DNA from: Bacteroidia bacterium
GTDB lineage: Bacteria; Bacteroidota; Bacteroidia; Chitinophagales; UBA2359
DNA length: 60,283 bases
Assembly: GCA_030427245.1 (NCBI GenBank)
Contig: JAUHXA010000046.1
Location: forward strand, 1-60,283
Direction of reading: 5' to 3'
Shown piece by piece: positions 52,116-60,283 of the stretch. Below the pieces are notes generated by a model. That model was given only the letters and a program-made list of their open reading frames with translations, was not told the DNA's origin and ran no database searches. How positions within the stretch are numbered: position 1 is the first letter of the stretch; every line of letters begins with the position of its first letter. A program made the position numbers and the translations under genes.

Positions 52116-55100
52116 ATGCAAAAAATCAATTTTACCCCTAAGTTCTTAATTCTCCTATTCCTCCTTCTATCCACCTCCCATTCCCTTCAATCCCAACTCC
52201 CTGCAAACGAGGACAGCCCACTTGCCATCAATCTATCAGGCATTGTATCATGGGCAGAAGGCTATGCCTTTGTAGATGTCTTCAAATCCTCAAGACCTTG
52301 GATATCACAGCATCCCGATGCAGGATGGGGACAAGGACCTGCCATAGCCACCGACGATTTGGGCTGGGTCACGAGCCTGTCCGAAGGTCAATATGTTGAA
52401 ACCGTTATGTTGGATGGTGTGGCAGACCGACCTTCTGGGGTTTACAATCTCTACTATGAAGGCGAAGGAACATTTGATTTTGTGGGCGATGTAAGTTCAT
52501 GGGCAGAAGTAGGAGCAGGACACATTGAAGTAAATGTAGCCGCAGGAACAGGCGGTATTTGGCTGAGAATCATGGCTACCGACCCCAACAATACAGGCGA
52601 TTACCTCCGAAATATTCGTATCGTAATGCCAGGTTTTGAATCCACATACGAAACCGAACCCTTTTACCCCGATTTTTTGGAGACATGGAAAAACTTCAAA
52701 ACCATTCGCTTCATGGATTGGCTCGACACCAACAACAATCCCCTTGAAACTTGGTCAGAGCGCACCACCAAAAACCACCAAAGCCAAATGCGTAGTGGCG
52801 GAGTCGCCTTGGAGTATTGCATCGACTTGGCGAATACTTTGCAGACCGACGCGTGGATTTGTATTCCGCACCGAGCCGACGACAACTACATCACCCAATT
52901 TGCGACCATGCTCAAAAACGACTTAGACCCCAACCTAAAAGTCTATATCGAATACTCCAATGAAGTCTGGAACGGACAGTTTGACCAAGCCACTTATGCG
53001 GGCGAACAAGGTTTAGCACAAGGTCTGTCCGAAAATCAATGGGAGGCAGGAAACTTTTTTTACTCCAAACGCTCCGTTGAGATATTCGATATTTTTGAAA
53101 CCGTCTTTGGAGGCACTGACCAATTGCAGCGAGTCATGGCGTGGCAAAATGTCAATGTTTGGGGTTCCGCCCAGATTTTGGACTACAACGATGCCTATTT
53201 GAAAACCGATGCCTTAGCGATTGCGCCTTATTTTAGCGGGAATTTGGGGAGTCCAGATACTCAAAACGAAGTAGCAGCCATGTCCGTAGATGAAATACTG
53301 GACCATTGTGAACACGATATTTCGGTGATGATGGAAGGCGTTCGCAAGCAGGGCATCAACGCCGCTGACCACAATGTTTCATTGATTGCCTACGAAGGCG
53401 GACCGCATTTGGTTGGTTACTATGGCGCAGAAAACAATCAAGCCCTGACCGACCTGTTTATTGAAGCCAACCGACATCCCCGAATGAAAGACTTGTATCT
53501 CGATTATTTGGAGCGTTGGAAGCTGGCAGGAGGTGAACTTTTTGCGGTTTTTAGCTCGATGGCAAGTCCAAGCAAGTGGGGCAGTTGGGGAGTTTTGGAA
53601 AACTATGGACAGGACTATCTATCCACTCCCAAATACGCTGCCGTACAGCAGTTTATGGAGTGCAATACACCTGCTTGGTGGCTCAATCCAACAACAGAAA
53701 CCAGTCCTCCCGATGGTACGGTTTTGATTGATTTTCAAGGCGATGAACTATTGTCCTCCAATGTCACCACCAATCGTGCGCCAAACATTGAAGCCAACCG
53801 ATTGTTTCTGCCTTTCAGCACCGATGAGGGCGACCACAGCTTCAATTGCAGTGCCTATCCACAAGGTGAATTTTATGGAGGTTTGACGATAGACTATGGG
53901 AGCAATCCTTTGGGTAGCTACCTTTACAACTTGAGCAATTGGGGAGCAGGAAATGTATTTGTAGCGGCTTCACATGCTGGAGAGAGCGTTCCCTCCAAAC
54001 TGAACGGCATCTTTTTGTGGAAAAAAGCACAGTTTCTGAACGGCATGGATGCGGCTGCAAATGTCACCGTAGGAAAATTGCAGCTTCACGCTTCTTCCTT
54101 GTTTTCGGAAAGCGCATTGCGTTTTGTCGTCAAAAATGGCTCGACCTACTACATTTCCGATTACCTGCGTTCTGGTCCTGATGGAACTTTTGAATTAGAA
54201 CTTTTCAACCAATCAAGTCAGCCGACCAAACGCTGGCGAGTCTTCAATCCAACTGCCAACAATTTTGAAATCCCCTTTCCATTGGTGGATTTTGAAGCGG
54301 TGAATTTTGATGATGTCACCGAAGTAGGCTTTGTGTATCAAGCCGAAAGAAGCGGTTGGGCGCACGATTTGCAGTTTGATGCTTTCACCGTTCACAGCCG
54401 AAATGCAGAAGAATTTACGGTCACGCTCAATCAAGCCGACACCCAAAACGACCCAACCGCCAGCAGCCCGATTCATTTCACCGCAAAATTCAGCGAACCT
54501 ACCACCAACTTCAACAACGGCGATGTAACGATAAGCGGCACAGCTTTGCCGACAAATGTGGCAGTCACCCAAATAGCTCCCAACGATGGCACGACCTACG
54601 ATATAGCCATTAGCGGAATGAGTCTATCGGGTTCAGTCATTGCAGAAATCCCCGCCAATATTTGTACCAATGTCGCAGGGCATCCCAACCGAGCCGCAAC
54701 TTCAGACAACCACATTGTCCAGTTCAACGTAGCCAATCCGCCAACCGTCACGCTCAATCAAGCCACTAATCAAGCCGACCCCGCTTTGACCGCACCCGTA
54801 TATTTTACCGCCATTTTCAGCGAACCCATTACGGGATTTGAAGCAGCGGATATACAACTGAGTGGAACGGCAAACCCTTCAATGGCAGTGATTTCGGAAC
54901 TGTCGCCAAACGATGGCACGACTTTTCAGATTGAAGTAAGCGGCATGAATGCAGACGGAACAGTCATTGCAGCGATTCCGCAAGGCGCAGTTTTCAACGC
55001 TTTGGGCGCAGCCAATTTGCCTTCAACGAGTACCGACAATGTGATTGATTTTTACATTTCCAATCCGCCTTTGGTCACCATCAATCAAGCCTCGACACAA

Positions 55101-56825
55101 GCCGACCCCGCTTTTGCGGAAAATGTGCATTTTACGGCAGTGTTCAGCCAATCGGTTGTGGGCTTCGATGCAAGCGATGTCGATTTGGGCGGTTCTTCCA
55201 GCCCTTCAATGGCAGTCATTACGGAAAGTGCGCCTTTCAATGGTACGACTTTCGACATTGAAGTAAGCGGCATGACTTCTGACGGAACGGTTACTGCCCA
55301 CATTGCAGCAGGAAGCGCACAGAATAGCAGCACAGGAACGGACAATTTGGCGGCAACGAGTACGGACAACGAAGTGCAGTATTTTCTTGAATTGCCTTCC
55401 AATGGAACGGTCATCAATTTTCAAGGAGCGAATGTGCCAGATGAGGTGGGTTTGAATCGAGAATTGCAGGGCATCAACGGCAATACGCAATATTTGGCAG
55501 AATTTAGCACAGCCGATGGCGACAATTTTTTCAACACAGGCGAGTCACAATCTGAGTTTTATGGAGGAGCATTTATAGACTACACGCCGATGGCAGATGT
55601 GGGCTACAATTGGGAACTTCGCACAAACGATGACGGTTTTGCCTCCAACCGTTTTTGGGCTTTTGCCATCGCACCCGAAGGACAGCCGAGCACGCTTCGG
55701 ACTTTGTTTATGTGGCGCAAAGACCAGTTTTTGGAGAATATGGAATTGGTGCAAGTTGGATTTGACGACGATTCAGAAAACAGCTCTTTTGACCTCAATC
55801 TATTGATAGGAAGTGGAGAAGGTTTTGAAGTGCGTTTTGTGGTCAAGCAAAACGGGAGTTATTACATCTCGGAATTTGTGGGAGATGCAGAGGGAGCGAT
55901 AAGTTTGAATGGCTTCAATGACTCCAATGCGACAGGCAAACGCTGGTCCATCTTCCAACCCACTGCAACGGATTTTTATTTCGATAACAGTGCCGCAACT
56001 TATGAAGCGGTTGATTTTGACGACATCGAGGAGGTGGGATTTTATTATGAGGGAGTGCGGTCGGGTTGGGCGCACGCTTTGGAGTTTGATGCTTTTAGCG
56101 TCAATGCGGTGAATCGTACACCTGTAGAGGAAACGCCCTTGCAGGTTCGGGTAAATGCAAGATTAGAAGGGGCTTACAATCCTTCAATGGGAATGATGAA
56201 CACCGATTTGCGTCAAAATAATTTACTGCCTTTGAGTCAGCCCTTCAATACTGCGCCGTGGAACTACAATGGCGCAGAAAGTGTGGAAAGCAGTGGTGAA
56301 TTTCCTGCAAACGTGGTGGATTGGTGTTTGGTTGAGCTACGAGATGTGAACGATTCGGAGCAGATTTTGCAGCAAAAAGCAGCTTGGTTGTTGGCGGACG
56401 GGCGTGTGGTCGACATTGCAGTCAAAGACGATGCGAATGTAGAAGGAGTGATTTTTGAAGGATTGGAGATTGGAGATAATTATTTCGTTTCCATCAAATT
56501 CCGCAATCATTTGGCGGTGCTTTCTGCCAATGCGATTTCGATAGACCATTCCCAAATTCTCGACTTTACCAACCCTTCTCAAGTGCTGCAAGGCGGCTCA
56601 CAGTTGGCAGATTTGGGCAATGGCGTTTATGCCTGTTTTGCAGGGGATATGGACGGAAATGGCGTGGTGAATGTGGAGGACTTCAATCGTTTTGTATCCG
56701 AAATTTCACAGTTGAATGGCTATCTTTCAGGCGACTGCAATTTGGATGGTGCGGCTACGGTGACGGATTACAATTGGTATTCGGGCAATGCGAGTGTGAT
56801 AGGAGTGGAGGAGGTGAGGTATTGA
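52116..56825 (+). CDS. Large modular secreted glycosidase-like protein
   Basis: The 1569-residue protein has a signal peptide (1-27) and a catalytic-looking region (about 30-530) that resembles clan GH-A TIM barrels. Candidate acid/base is E283 in IEYSNEVWN and candidate nucleophile E427 in AYEGGPHL, 144 residues apart. Then comes an internally duplicated beta-sandwich domain at 534-760 and 1097-1330 (shared GTV-I-FQG, EFYGG, FLWKK/FMWRK, RFVVK-GS-YYIS, RSGWAH-L-FDAF), likely carbohydrate-binding. Between the copies lie three Ig-like repeats starting at 769, 878 and 987. The last 228 residues (1342-1569) are the same dockerin-like module as in the GH9 cellulase, ending NASVIGVEEVRY. I infer a surface polysaccharide-degrading enzyme, perhaps for cellulose. 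The exact GH family is not known to me. Confidence 0.8.
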   Translation: MQKINFTPKFLILLFLLLSTSHSLQSQLPANEDSPLAINLSGIVSWAEGYAFVDVFKSSRPWISQHPDAGWGQGPAIATDDLGWVTSLSEGQYVETVMLDGVADRPSGVYNLYYEGEGTFDFVGDVSSWAEVGAGHIEVNVAAGTGGIWLRIMATDPNNTGDYLRNIRIVMPGFESTYETEPFYPDFLETWKNFKTIRFMDWLDTNNNPLETWSERTTKNHQSQMRSGGVALEYCIDLANTLQTDAWICIPHRADDNYITQFATMLKNDLDPNLKVYIEYSNEVWNGQFDQATYAGEQGLAQGLSENQWEAGNFFYSKRSVEIFDIFETVFGGTDQLQRVMAWQNVNVWGSAQILDYNDAYLKTDALAIAPYFSGNLGSPDTQNEVAAMSVDEILDHCEHDISVMMEGVRKQGINAADHNVSLIAYEGGPHLVGYYGAENNQALTDLFIEANRHPRMKDLYLDYLERWKLAGGELFAVFSSMASPSKWGSWGVLENYGQDYLSTPKYAAVQQFMECNTPAWWLNPTTETSPPDGTVLIDFQGDELLSSNVTTNRAPNIEANRLFLPFSTDEGDHSFNCSAYPQGEFYGGLTIDYGSNPLGSYLYNLSNWGAGNVFVAASHAGESVPSKLNGIFLWKKAQFLNGMDAAANVTVGKLQLHASSLFSESALRFVVKNGSTYYISDYLRSGPDGTFELELFNQSSQPTKRWRVFNPTANNFEIPFPLVDFEAVNFDDVTEVGFVYQAERSGWAHDLQFDAFTVHSRNAEEFTVTLNQADTQNDPTASSPIHFTAKFSEPTTNFNNGDVTISGTALPTNVAVTQIAPNDGTTYDIAISGMSLSGSVIAEIPANICTNVAGHPNRAATSDNHIVQFNVANPPTVTLNQATNQADPALTAPVYFTAIFSEPITGFEAADIQLSGTANPSMAVISELSPNDGTTFQIEVSGMNADGTVIAAIPQGAVFNALGAANLPSTSTDNVIDFYISNPPLVTINQASTQADPAFAENVHFTAVFSQSVVGFDASDVDLGGSSSPSMAVITESAPFNGTTFDIEVSGMTSDGTVTAHIAAGSAQNSSTGTDNLAATSTDNEVQYFLELPSNGTVINFQGANVPDEVGLNRELQGINGNTQYLAEFSTADGDNFFNTGESQSEFYGGAFIDYTPMADVGYNWELRTNDDGFASNRFWAFAIAPEGQPSTLRTLFMWRKDQFLENMELVQVGFDDDSENSSFDLNLLIGSGEGFEVRFVVKQNGSYYISEFVGDAEGAISLNGFNDSNATGKRWSIFQPTATDFYFDNSAATYEAVDFDDIEEVGFYYEGVRSGWAHALEFDAFSVNAVNRTPVEETPLQVRVNARLEGAYNPSMGMMNTDLRQNNLLPLSQPFNTAPWNYNGAESVESSGEFPANVVDWCLVELRDVNDSEQILQQKAAWLLADGRVVDIAVKDDANVEGVIFEGLEIGDNYFVSIKFRNHLAVLSANAISIDHSQILDFTNPSQVLQGGSQLADLGNGVYACFAGDMDGNGVVNVEDFNRFVSEISQLNGYLSGDCNLDGAATVTDYNWYSGNASVIGVEEVRY
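54420..55403 (+). repeat. Three tandem Ig-like domain repeats, 327-bp period
   Basis: Within the 52116 gene three copies begin VTLNQADTQND, VTLNQATNQAD and VTINQASTQAD at residues 769, 878 and 987, spaced exactly 109 codons. Each ends with T-D-N-x-V/I before the next. DNA identity is strongest near the TTCAGCGAACC and AACGATGGCACGAC segments. The regular period indicates tandem duplication of a single domain. Confidence 0.85.
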
Positions 56826-56865
56826 GAAGCGAATCAGAAGGTTCAGCGAAGATTGTAGTAGTAAT

Positions 56866-56942
56866 AGACTTTTGAAGTTTATACTCAAAGATTAAAACTA
56901 TCTGGAAATTAGATGTTTATCAAAAGGAATCTTCAAAAGTCT
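56866..56942. terminator. Long stem-loop between convergent genes
   Basis: AGACTTTTGAAG (56866-56877) and CTTCAAAAGTCT (56931-56942) are perfect 12-bp arms around 53 nt that include a smaller ATCT...AGAT hairpin. It lies between the stop at 56825 and the convergent stop at 56949. It lacks a T tail on either strand, so it may be a weak two-way terminator. Confidence 0.55.
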
Positions 56943-56948
56943 TAGCCC

Positions 56949-57734
56949 TCAAAGTTGGCTTGTCTTTACAAAAGTTGCCATGTCGGTGAATCCATATAGA
57001 CTAAAATGGTGGAAGGTAATGGTTTTGTTTTCAGTCATTAGCTTCCACGTTTTTGTCCATTCTTCAATTTCTGTTAGGGTGAGTTCGCCGCCCTCTTTAT
57101 TGGCAAAATAACCCAATGAGATATGTGGTGTGTAGTCCTTTAGTTCTGGTCGTTTGGAAAAGCCCAATGGACATAAAAAATTCTCGAAAATCCTCTTTCG
57201 ATTTCGTAGCAATATCTGGTAAACTTCCTTGCTTTCTAAGCTGGGCTTTAGTCGAGCAGCCAAAACTTTGTTTCCCCAATTGCTTAGTTTGTCAAATTCA
57301 AAGTGAATGGGATGCTCTAACTTTTCTGACAAATGAGGGACTTGAAAGCGAGTGAATTTTGTATCGGATTTTAAGCTGTCAGGGAGGTTTTTCAAAAAAG
57401 TATTGAAGGCGACTCTATCGGCAGGATTCAAATTTGCCTTGTTTTTATCGTTTATCCCATCCAAATAAGTGACGTGATAGGAGTGAAATGGGAGTGGACA
57501 GAATGAATAAGGATTGGTAGAACTGCCCAAGCCTATATCCACAAGCCGTTCATTCAAAACTCGATAAAACGCTATTGAAGTGTCGGATTTGGAGCAATTG
57601 ACTTTGTGCAAATTATGGTTGATGTCAAGAAGGTTTGCTGCTGAATTTGGATTGTCAAAAAGGAATGTGAAACCTCTGAAATCTGCCCATGTTGGAGCTA
57701 AATCTGTTATTTTATGGTTGGTGATATTTGGCAT
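56949..57734 (-). CDS. 2H phosphoesterase (LigT-like, DUF1868-type)
   Basis: The 261-residue cytosolic protein shows two H-x-T/S motifs, FHSYHVTYLDG at about 86-96 and YTPHISLGYF near 205-214. These are the paired catalytic histidines of the 2H phosphoesterase fold. The surrounding hydrophobic strands (FTFLFDNP, FTRFQVPHL, FHHFSLYGF) fit the duplicated alpha-beta lobes. 2H enzymes hydrolyse cyclic phosphates in tRNA splicing products, 2',5'-oligoadenylates or cyclic nucleotides; the substrate here is unknown. It is followed upstream, 9 bp away, by the SLC13 transporter on the same strand, so co-transcription is likely. Confidence 0.75.
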   Translation of the reverse strand: MPNITNHKITDLAPTWADFRGFTFLFDNPNSAANLLDINHNLHKVNCSKSDTSIAFYRVLNERLVDIGLGSSTNPYSFCPLPFHSYHVTYLDGINDKNKANLNPADRVAFNTFLKNLPDSLKSDTKFTRFQVPHLSEKLEHPIHFEFDKLSNWGNKVLAARLKPSLESKEVYQILLRNRKRIFENFLCPLGFSKRPELKDYTPHISLGYFANKEGGELTLTEIEEWTKTWKLMTENKTITFHHFSLYGFTDMATFVKTSQL

Positions 57735-57743
57735 CTTGTAGGG

Positions 57744-59291
57744 TTATTTTTTCATCCACTCCAACGGAAAACTTGAAGGGTCGAAATTCCACAAATAAGG
57801 CAGTACAAAAAAAGTAATCAAGGTCAATAAAACAATGGAAAGTAGATTCATCCAAATTCCCGCTTTGACCATATCGGGTATGGTCAAATAGCCCGAACCA
57901 AAAACCACCGCATTGGGAGGAGTCGCCACAGGCAGCATAAAAGCACAAGAGGCGGCAACCGTTGCGCCAACCATCAAAACATAGGGGTGAACGTCAATGA
58001 CAACTGCCATTGAAGCCAAAACGGGTAGTATCATGGCAGTTGTGGCGAGATTAGAGGTGATTTCGGTGAGGAAATTGACCGAAGCGACCAGAATAAGCAA
58101 CAATAGAATCAAAGATACGCCCTCCAATAAGGTCATTTGATTGCCAATCCAAACCGCCAAGCCACTGACTTTGAAGCCCTGAGCCAATGCCAATCCTCCT
58201 CCAAAAAGCAATAAGATTCCCCACGGCAGTTTTACGGCTTCTTCCCAAGTGATGAGGGCTCTTTTCTCCTTATCCGCATTGGATGGGGATGAAGAAATGG
58301 GTAATAAAAACAATACGATTCCTGCAATGATGGCAATAATGGTATCGTCTATCTGGGCAATTGTCGTAGATTGATATACTTCAATGCTTTCGTAAGTCGA
58401 TTTGATGAAATTTTGAAGTGGTGACCGACCTATCCATGCGATTGCAGTGGCTGCAAAAACAACCAAAACCGTTTTTTCTTCATAGCTAATTCTACCAAGT
58501 GCCTGCAATTGTCTTTTGATTTCGGCTTTGCCGCCAGGAAAAGTAGTCTGCGTAAAGTGGAAGGCAAATGTGGTGAGGTATTTCCAGCAGATAAACAACA
58601 AACAGAGGGAAATGGGCAAACCAAATACAATCCATTTGGAGAAGGTGATTTCAACGCCATAGGTTTCTTGGACAATGCCCGCCAAAACCAAGTTGGGAGG
58701 TGTGCCAATGAGCGTTGCCATGCCGCCTATTGAAGCGCTGTAAGCAATCGCCAACATCAAGGCTTTTCCAAAAATGCGGTTTTCGTTTTCTATCGTATTG
58801 GGATTGTCTCGGAGTTGGGCAACAATTGCCATGCCGATGGGTAGCATCATTACCGAAGTGGCAGTATTGGAAATCCACATGGAAAGGAAAGCCGTAGCGA
58901 CCATAAACCCCAAAATAATACTTTTGATATTGGTGCCGATTAGGTTGATGATGTTGAGTGCGATGCGTTTGTGTAAGTTCCAGCGCTCTATCGCAATCGC
59001 TAAAATGAAACCTCCAATGTATAAGAAAATGTATTTGTGACCAAAGGATTGGGTTGTTTCGCTTAGACTCAAACCGCCTGTCAATGGAAACAAAATGATG
59101 GGCAATAGGGAGGTGACTGCAATGGGAATGGCTTCGGTAATCCACCAAACGGCTATCCACAGAGTACAGGCAAGGATGGCATTTGCTTCTTTGCTCAATC
59201 CTTCGGGGTGGAAAAATTGGAGGGTCAACGCAAAGAGTGTTGGACCGAGGAGTAAGCCTATTTTTTTGGAGTTGATATTTGTCTTTGTCAT
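57744..59291 (-). CDS. SLC13/DASS-family sodium:anion symporter
   Basis: The 515-residue permease has about 11-12 membrane segments. Family signatures are present: WITEAIPIAVTSLLPIILFPLTG, SNTATSVMMLPIGMAI (the S-N-T motif of the substrate/Na+ site) and a second N-L-T/S-N motif EITSNLATTAMILPVLASM. SFGHKYIFLYIGGFILAIAIERW is typical of the divalent-anion group. It imports dicarboxylates or sulfate with Na+ by family knowledge; the exact anion cannot be read from sequence. The 2H phosphoesterase gene follows 9 bp downstream. Confidence 0.92.
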   Translation of the reverse strand: MTKTNINSKKIGLLLGPTLFALTLQFFHPEGLSKEANAILACTLWIAVWWITEAIPIAVTSLLPIILFPLTGGLSLSETTQSFGHKYIFLYIGGFILAIAIERWNLHKRIALNIINLIGTNIKSIILGFMVATAFLSMWISNTATSVMMLPIGMAIVAQLRDNPNTIENENRIFGKALMLAIAYSASIGGMATLIGTPPNLVLAGIVQETYGVEITFSKWIVFGLPISLCLLFICWKYLTTFAFHFTQTTFPGGKAEIKRQLQALGRISYEEKTVLVVFAATAIAWIGRSPLQNFIKSTYESIEVYQSTTIAQIDDTIIAIIAGIVLFLLPISSSPSNADKEKRALITWEEAVKLPWGILLLFGGGLALAQGFKVSGLAVWIGNQMTLLEGVSLILLLLILVASVNFLTEITSNLATTAMILPVLASMAVVIDVHPYVLMVGATVAASCAFMLPVATPPNAVVFGSGYLTIPDMVKAGIWMNLLSIVLLTLITFFVLPYLWNFDPSSFPLEWMKK

Positions 59292-59564
59292 ATTGGATTG
59301 TTTTAGGCAAACTAAAATATTAAATTAGTCATTTGTGAAACATAATCTACTTGCTTATAAAGTATTGCTTGAATTTGTATTTGCCTCAGGGATTTGATAC
59401 TTATCTGCTTATGCTGCAATGAGGTGCGTCTTTGTGACATTCCAACGGATGATTGATGGGACACAATATGCAAAAAAATGTACAGATGGTCAAATAAGTG
59501 CTAAATGTTGAAAGAGGACTGTCATTGGAGTCCTGCAAATCTAAACTATAGCCAAATTCCAGCC

Positions 59565-59594
59565 TTGAAAGTTTCTTGTTTTTTGTTATCTTTA
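59565..59594 (+). promoter_or_regulatory. Promoter of the small TPR gene
   Basis: TTG (59565-59567), 19 bp, then TATCTTTA (59587-59594), one base from TAnnTTTG, and 33 bp before the chosen ATG 59628. This position supports the short start over the longer frame that opens at 59505. The gap 59292-59564 shows nothing else. Confidence 0.5.
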
Positions 59595-59627
59595 GCAAGG
59601 TTTGTTTTACTCAATGCGTTATGTACC

Positions 59628-60095
59628 ATGTCAGAAGATACTCTTTTCAACAAAGCAATTGAATATATTGGTAGCAAAGAATATGCGAAAGCTCTTAGCC
59701 TGTTGAACAAAGGCATCGAAAAAATGCCTGAAGATTACCGATTGTACGATTTGCGAGGCACGATTTATCATCGTTCAGGAAAACCCACCGAAGCTGTTGC
59801 CGATTATGATATGGCTATTTCTCTCCAACAAAACGACTTTAGCCTCTATTATGGGAGAGGAATGTCTCTCCTCAAGCTGAAAGACTACGAATTGGCTTTA
59901 TTGGATTTTGAAATAGCTGCCGAATTGAATCCGCAATATGTGGAGGCAGTACAGCGTCGGAATCAACTGCGAAAGAAGTTGGGGATTGTGGTGGAAGAAG
60001 AACTGCAAAGTGTAGGAATGGAGAAAAAAGGATGTATGGGGGTGGTTTTGATGGTGATTTGTATAAAAATCGGATTGGTATTGTGGATGGGGTAA
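59628..60095 (+). CDS. Small TPR protein with C-terminal hydrophobic tail
   Basis: From ATG 59628 (MSEDTLFNKAIEYIGSKEYAK) the protein has 155 residues. Three TPR units cover 5-110 (AKALSLLNKGIEKMPEDYRLYDLRG, AVADYDMAISLQQNDFSLYYGRG, ALLDFEIAAELNPQYVEA). A basic stretch (RRNQLRKKLG) precedes a C-terminal hydrophobic segment (GCMGVVLMVICIKIGLVLWMG), possibly a tail anchor. The 41-residue extension from 59505 crosses the likely promoter and was rejected. Scaffold role inferred; partner unknown. Confidence 0.8.
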   Translation: MSEDTLFNKAIEYIGSKEYAKALSLLNKGIEKMPEDYRLYDLRGTIYHRSGKPTEAVADYDMAISLQQNDFSLYYGRGMSLLKLKDYELALLDFEIAAELNPQYVEAVQRRNQLRKKLGIVVEEELQSVGMEKKGCMGVVLMVICIKIGLVLWMG

Positions 60096-60151
60096 AAATA
60101 CCTTATGTAAAACAAATGTCTTTACAATTATTTCGTTTCAACGAGAGGCAA

Positions 60152-60192
60152 AAGAAAAAATGCCTCGTAAATCATAGACTTACAAGGCATTA
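60152..60192 (-). terminator. Intrinsic terminator of the tRNA-Lys gene
   Basis: On the minus strand AATGCCTTGTAA pairs with TTACGAGGCATT (one mismatch) and is followed by TTTTTTCTTTT. It starts about 10 bp past the tRNA 3' end. Confidence 0.8.
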
Positions 60193-60202
60193 TGTTTGGT
60201 TG

Positions 60203-60275
60203 TGATCCCGCTGGGGCTCGAACCCAGGACCCACGGCTTAAAAGGCCGTTGCTCTACCAACTGAGCTACGGAATC
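60203..60275 (-). tRNA. tRNA-Lys (anticodon TTT)
   Basis: The 73-nt sequence on the minus strand folds as a full cloverleaf. Acceptor GATTCCG pairs with CGGGATC (one T-G pair), and the D arm is GCTC/GAGC. Anticodon stem ACGGC/GCCGT carries loop CTTTTAA, and the T arm is CTGGG TTCGAGC CCCAG. The anticodon TTT reads Lys codons. The discriminator is A, and CCA is not encoded. Its own terminator follows. Confidence 0.97.
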
Positions 60276-60283
60276 AACCGTTT

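Noticed and set aside
54420-55403. Regular repeats considered as a CRISPR-like array
   Set aside because: Period is 327 bp, in frame, and codes for Ig-like domains.

Overview
The window reads as a chromosomal segment of a Bacteroidota bacterium, most likely Saprospiria (Lewinella/Saprospira-like). Visible evidence: a type IX secretion (T9SS) C-terminal sorting domain, an outer-membrane beta-barrel receptor with a carboxypeptidase-regulatory-like N-terminus, BlaI/BlaR-TonB, many -7 boxes of the form TAnnTTTG, a Bacteroidota-type Mrp protein without its CxxC, and ECF-sigma loci paired with Ig-like anti-sigma-like proteins. The genus-level placement is inference. No rRNA, CRISPR array, prophage or intact IS was seen. 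One tRNA-Lys(TTT) closes the right end.

Left part (1-15 kb). A tail-to-tail restriction-modification pair opens the window: a 5'-partial PD-(D/E)XK nuclease and a fused HTH/N6-methyltransferase/specificity protein with 20-bp direct repeats in its promoter. Next come mrp and a two-component operon whose sensor kinase carries three PDZ domains and a His-rich stretch; it is divergent from a secreted PDZ protein with a T9SS tail. An ECF sigma/anti-sigma-like/Spy-like operon follows, then a tightly coupled PD-(D/E)XK nuclease plus SMC-like ATPase pair, and glyA.

Middle part (15-42 kb). A divergent sigma-like protein is paired with an Ig-like protein, followed by two copies of a 135-bp palindromic element, a GH9 cellulase, a cation:proton antiporter, blaI-blaR/tonB, a DUF899 protein, an outer-membrane receptor, a beta/gamma-crystallin plus beta-helix secreted protein, a TMTC-like TPR membrane protein, lolD, a TPR histidine kinase, glpK, a small HTH protein, divergent nadD/thyA, an NRDE protein and a GMC oxidoreductase.

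Right part (42-60 kb). This looks like a defence or surveillance island. It holds a 42-residue double-glycine leader peptide too short for ordinary ORF calling, an ECF sigma with an Ig-like partner, a divergent CHAT-protease/STAND-ATPase/WD40-like protein and a Septu-like ATPase-HNH pair. Then come two unrecognised proteins, a 1569-residue modular secreted glycosidase-like protein sharing its C-terminal module with the GH9 cellulase, a 2H phosphoesterase, an SLC13 transporter, a TPR protein and the tRNA.

Themes: (1) four candidate defence or cell-death loci; (2) extracellular polysaccharide degradation with a shared dockerin-like C-terminal module; (3) PDZ-based envelope sensing; (4) a four-copy, exactly 135-bp palindromic mobile element; (5) two gene relics hidden directly behind intact genes.
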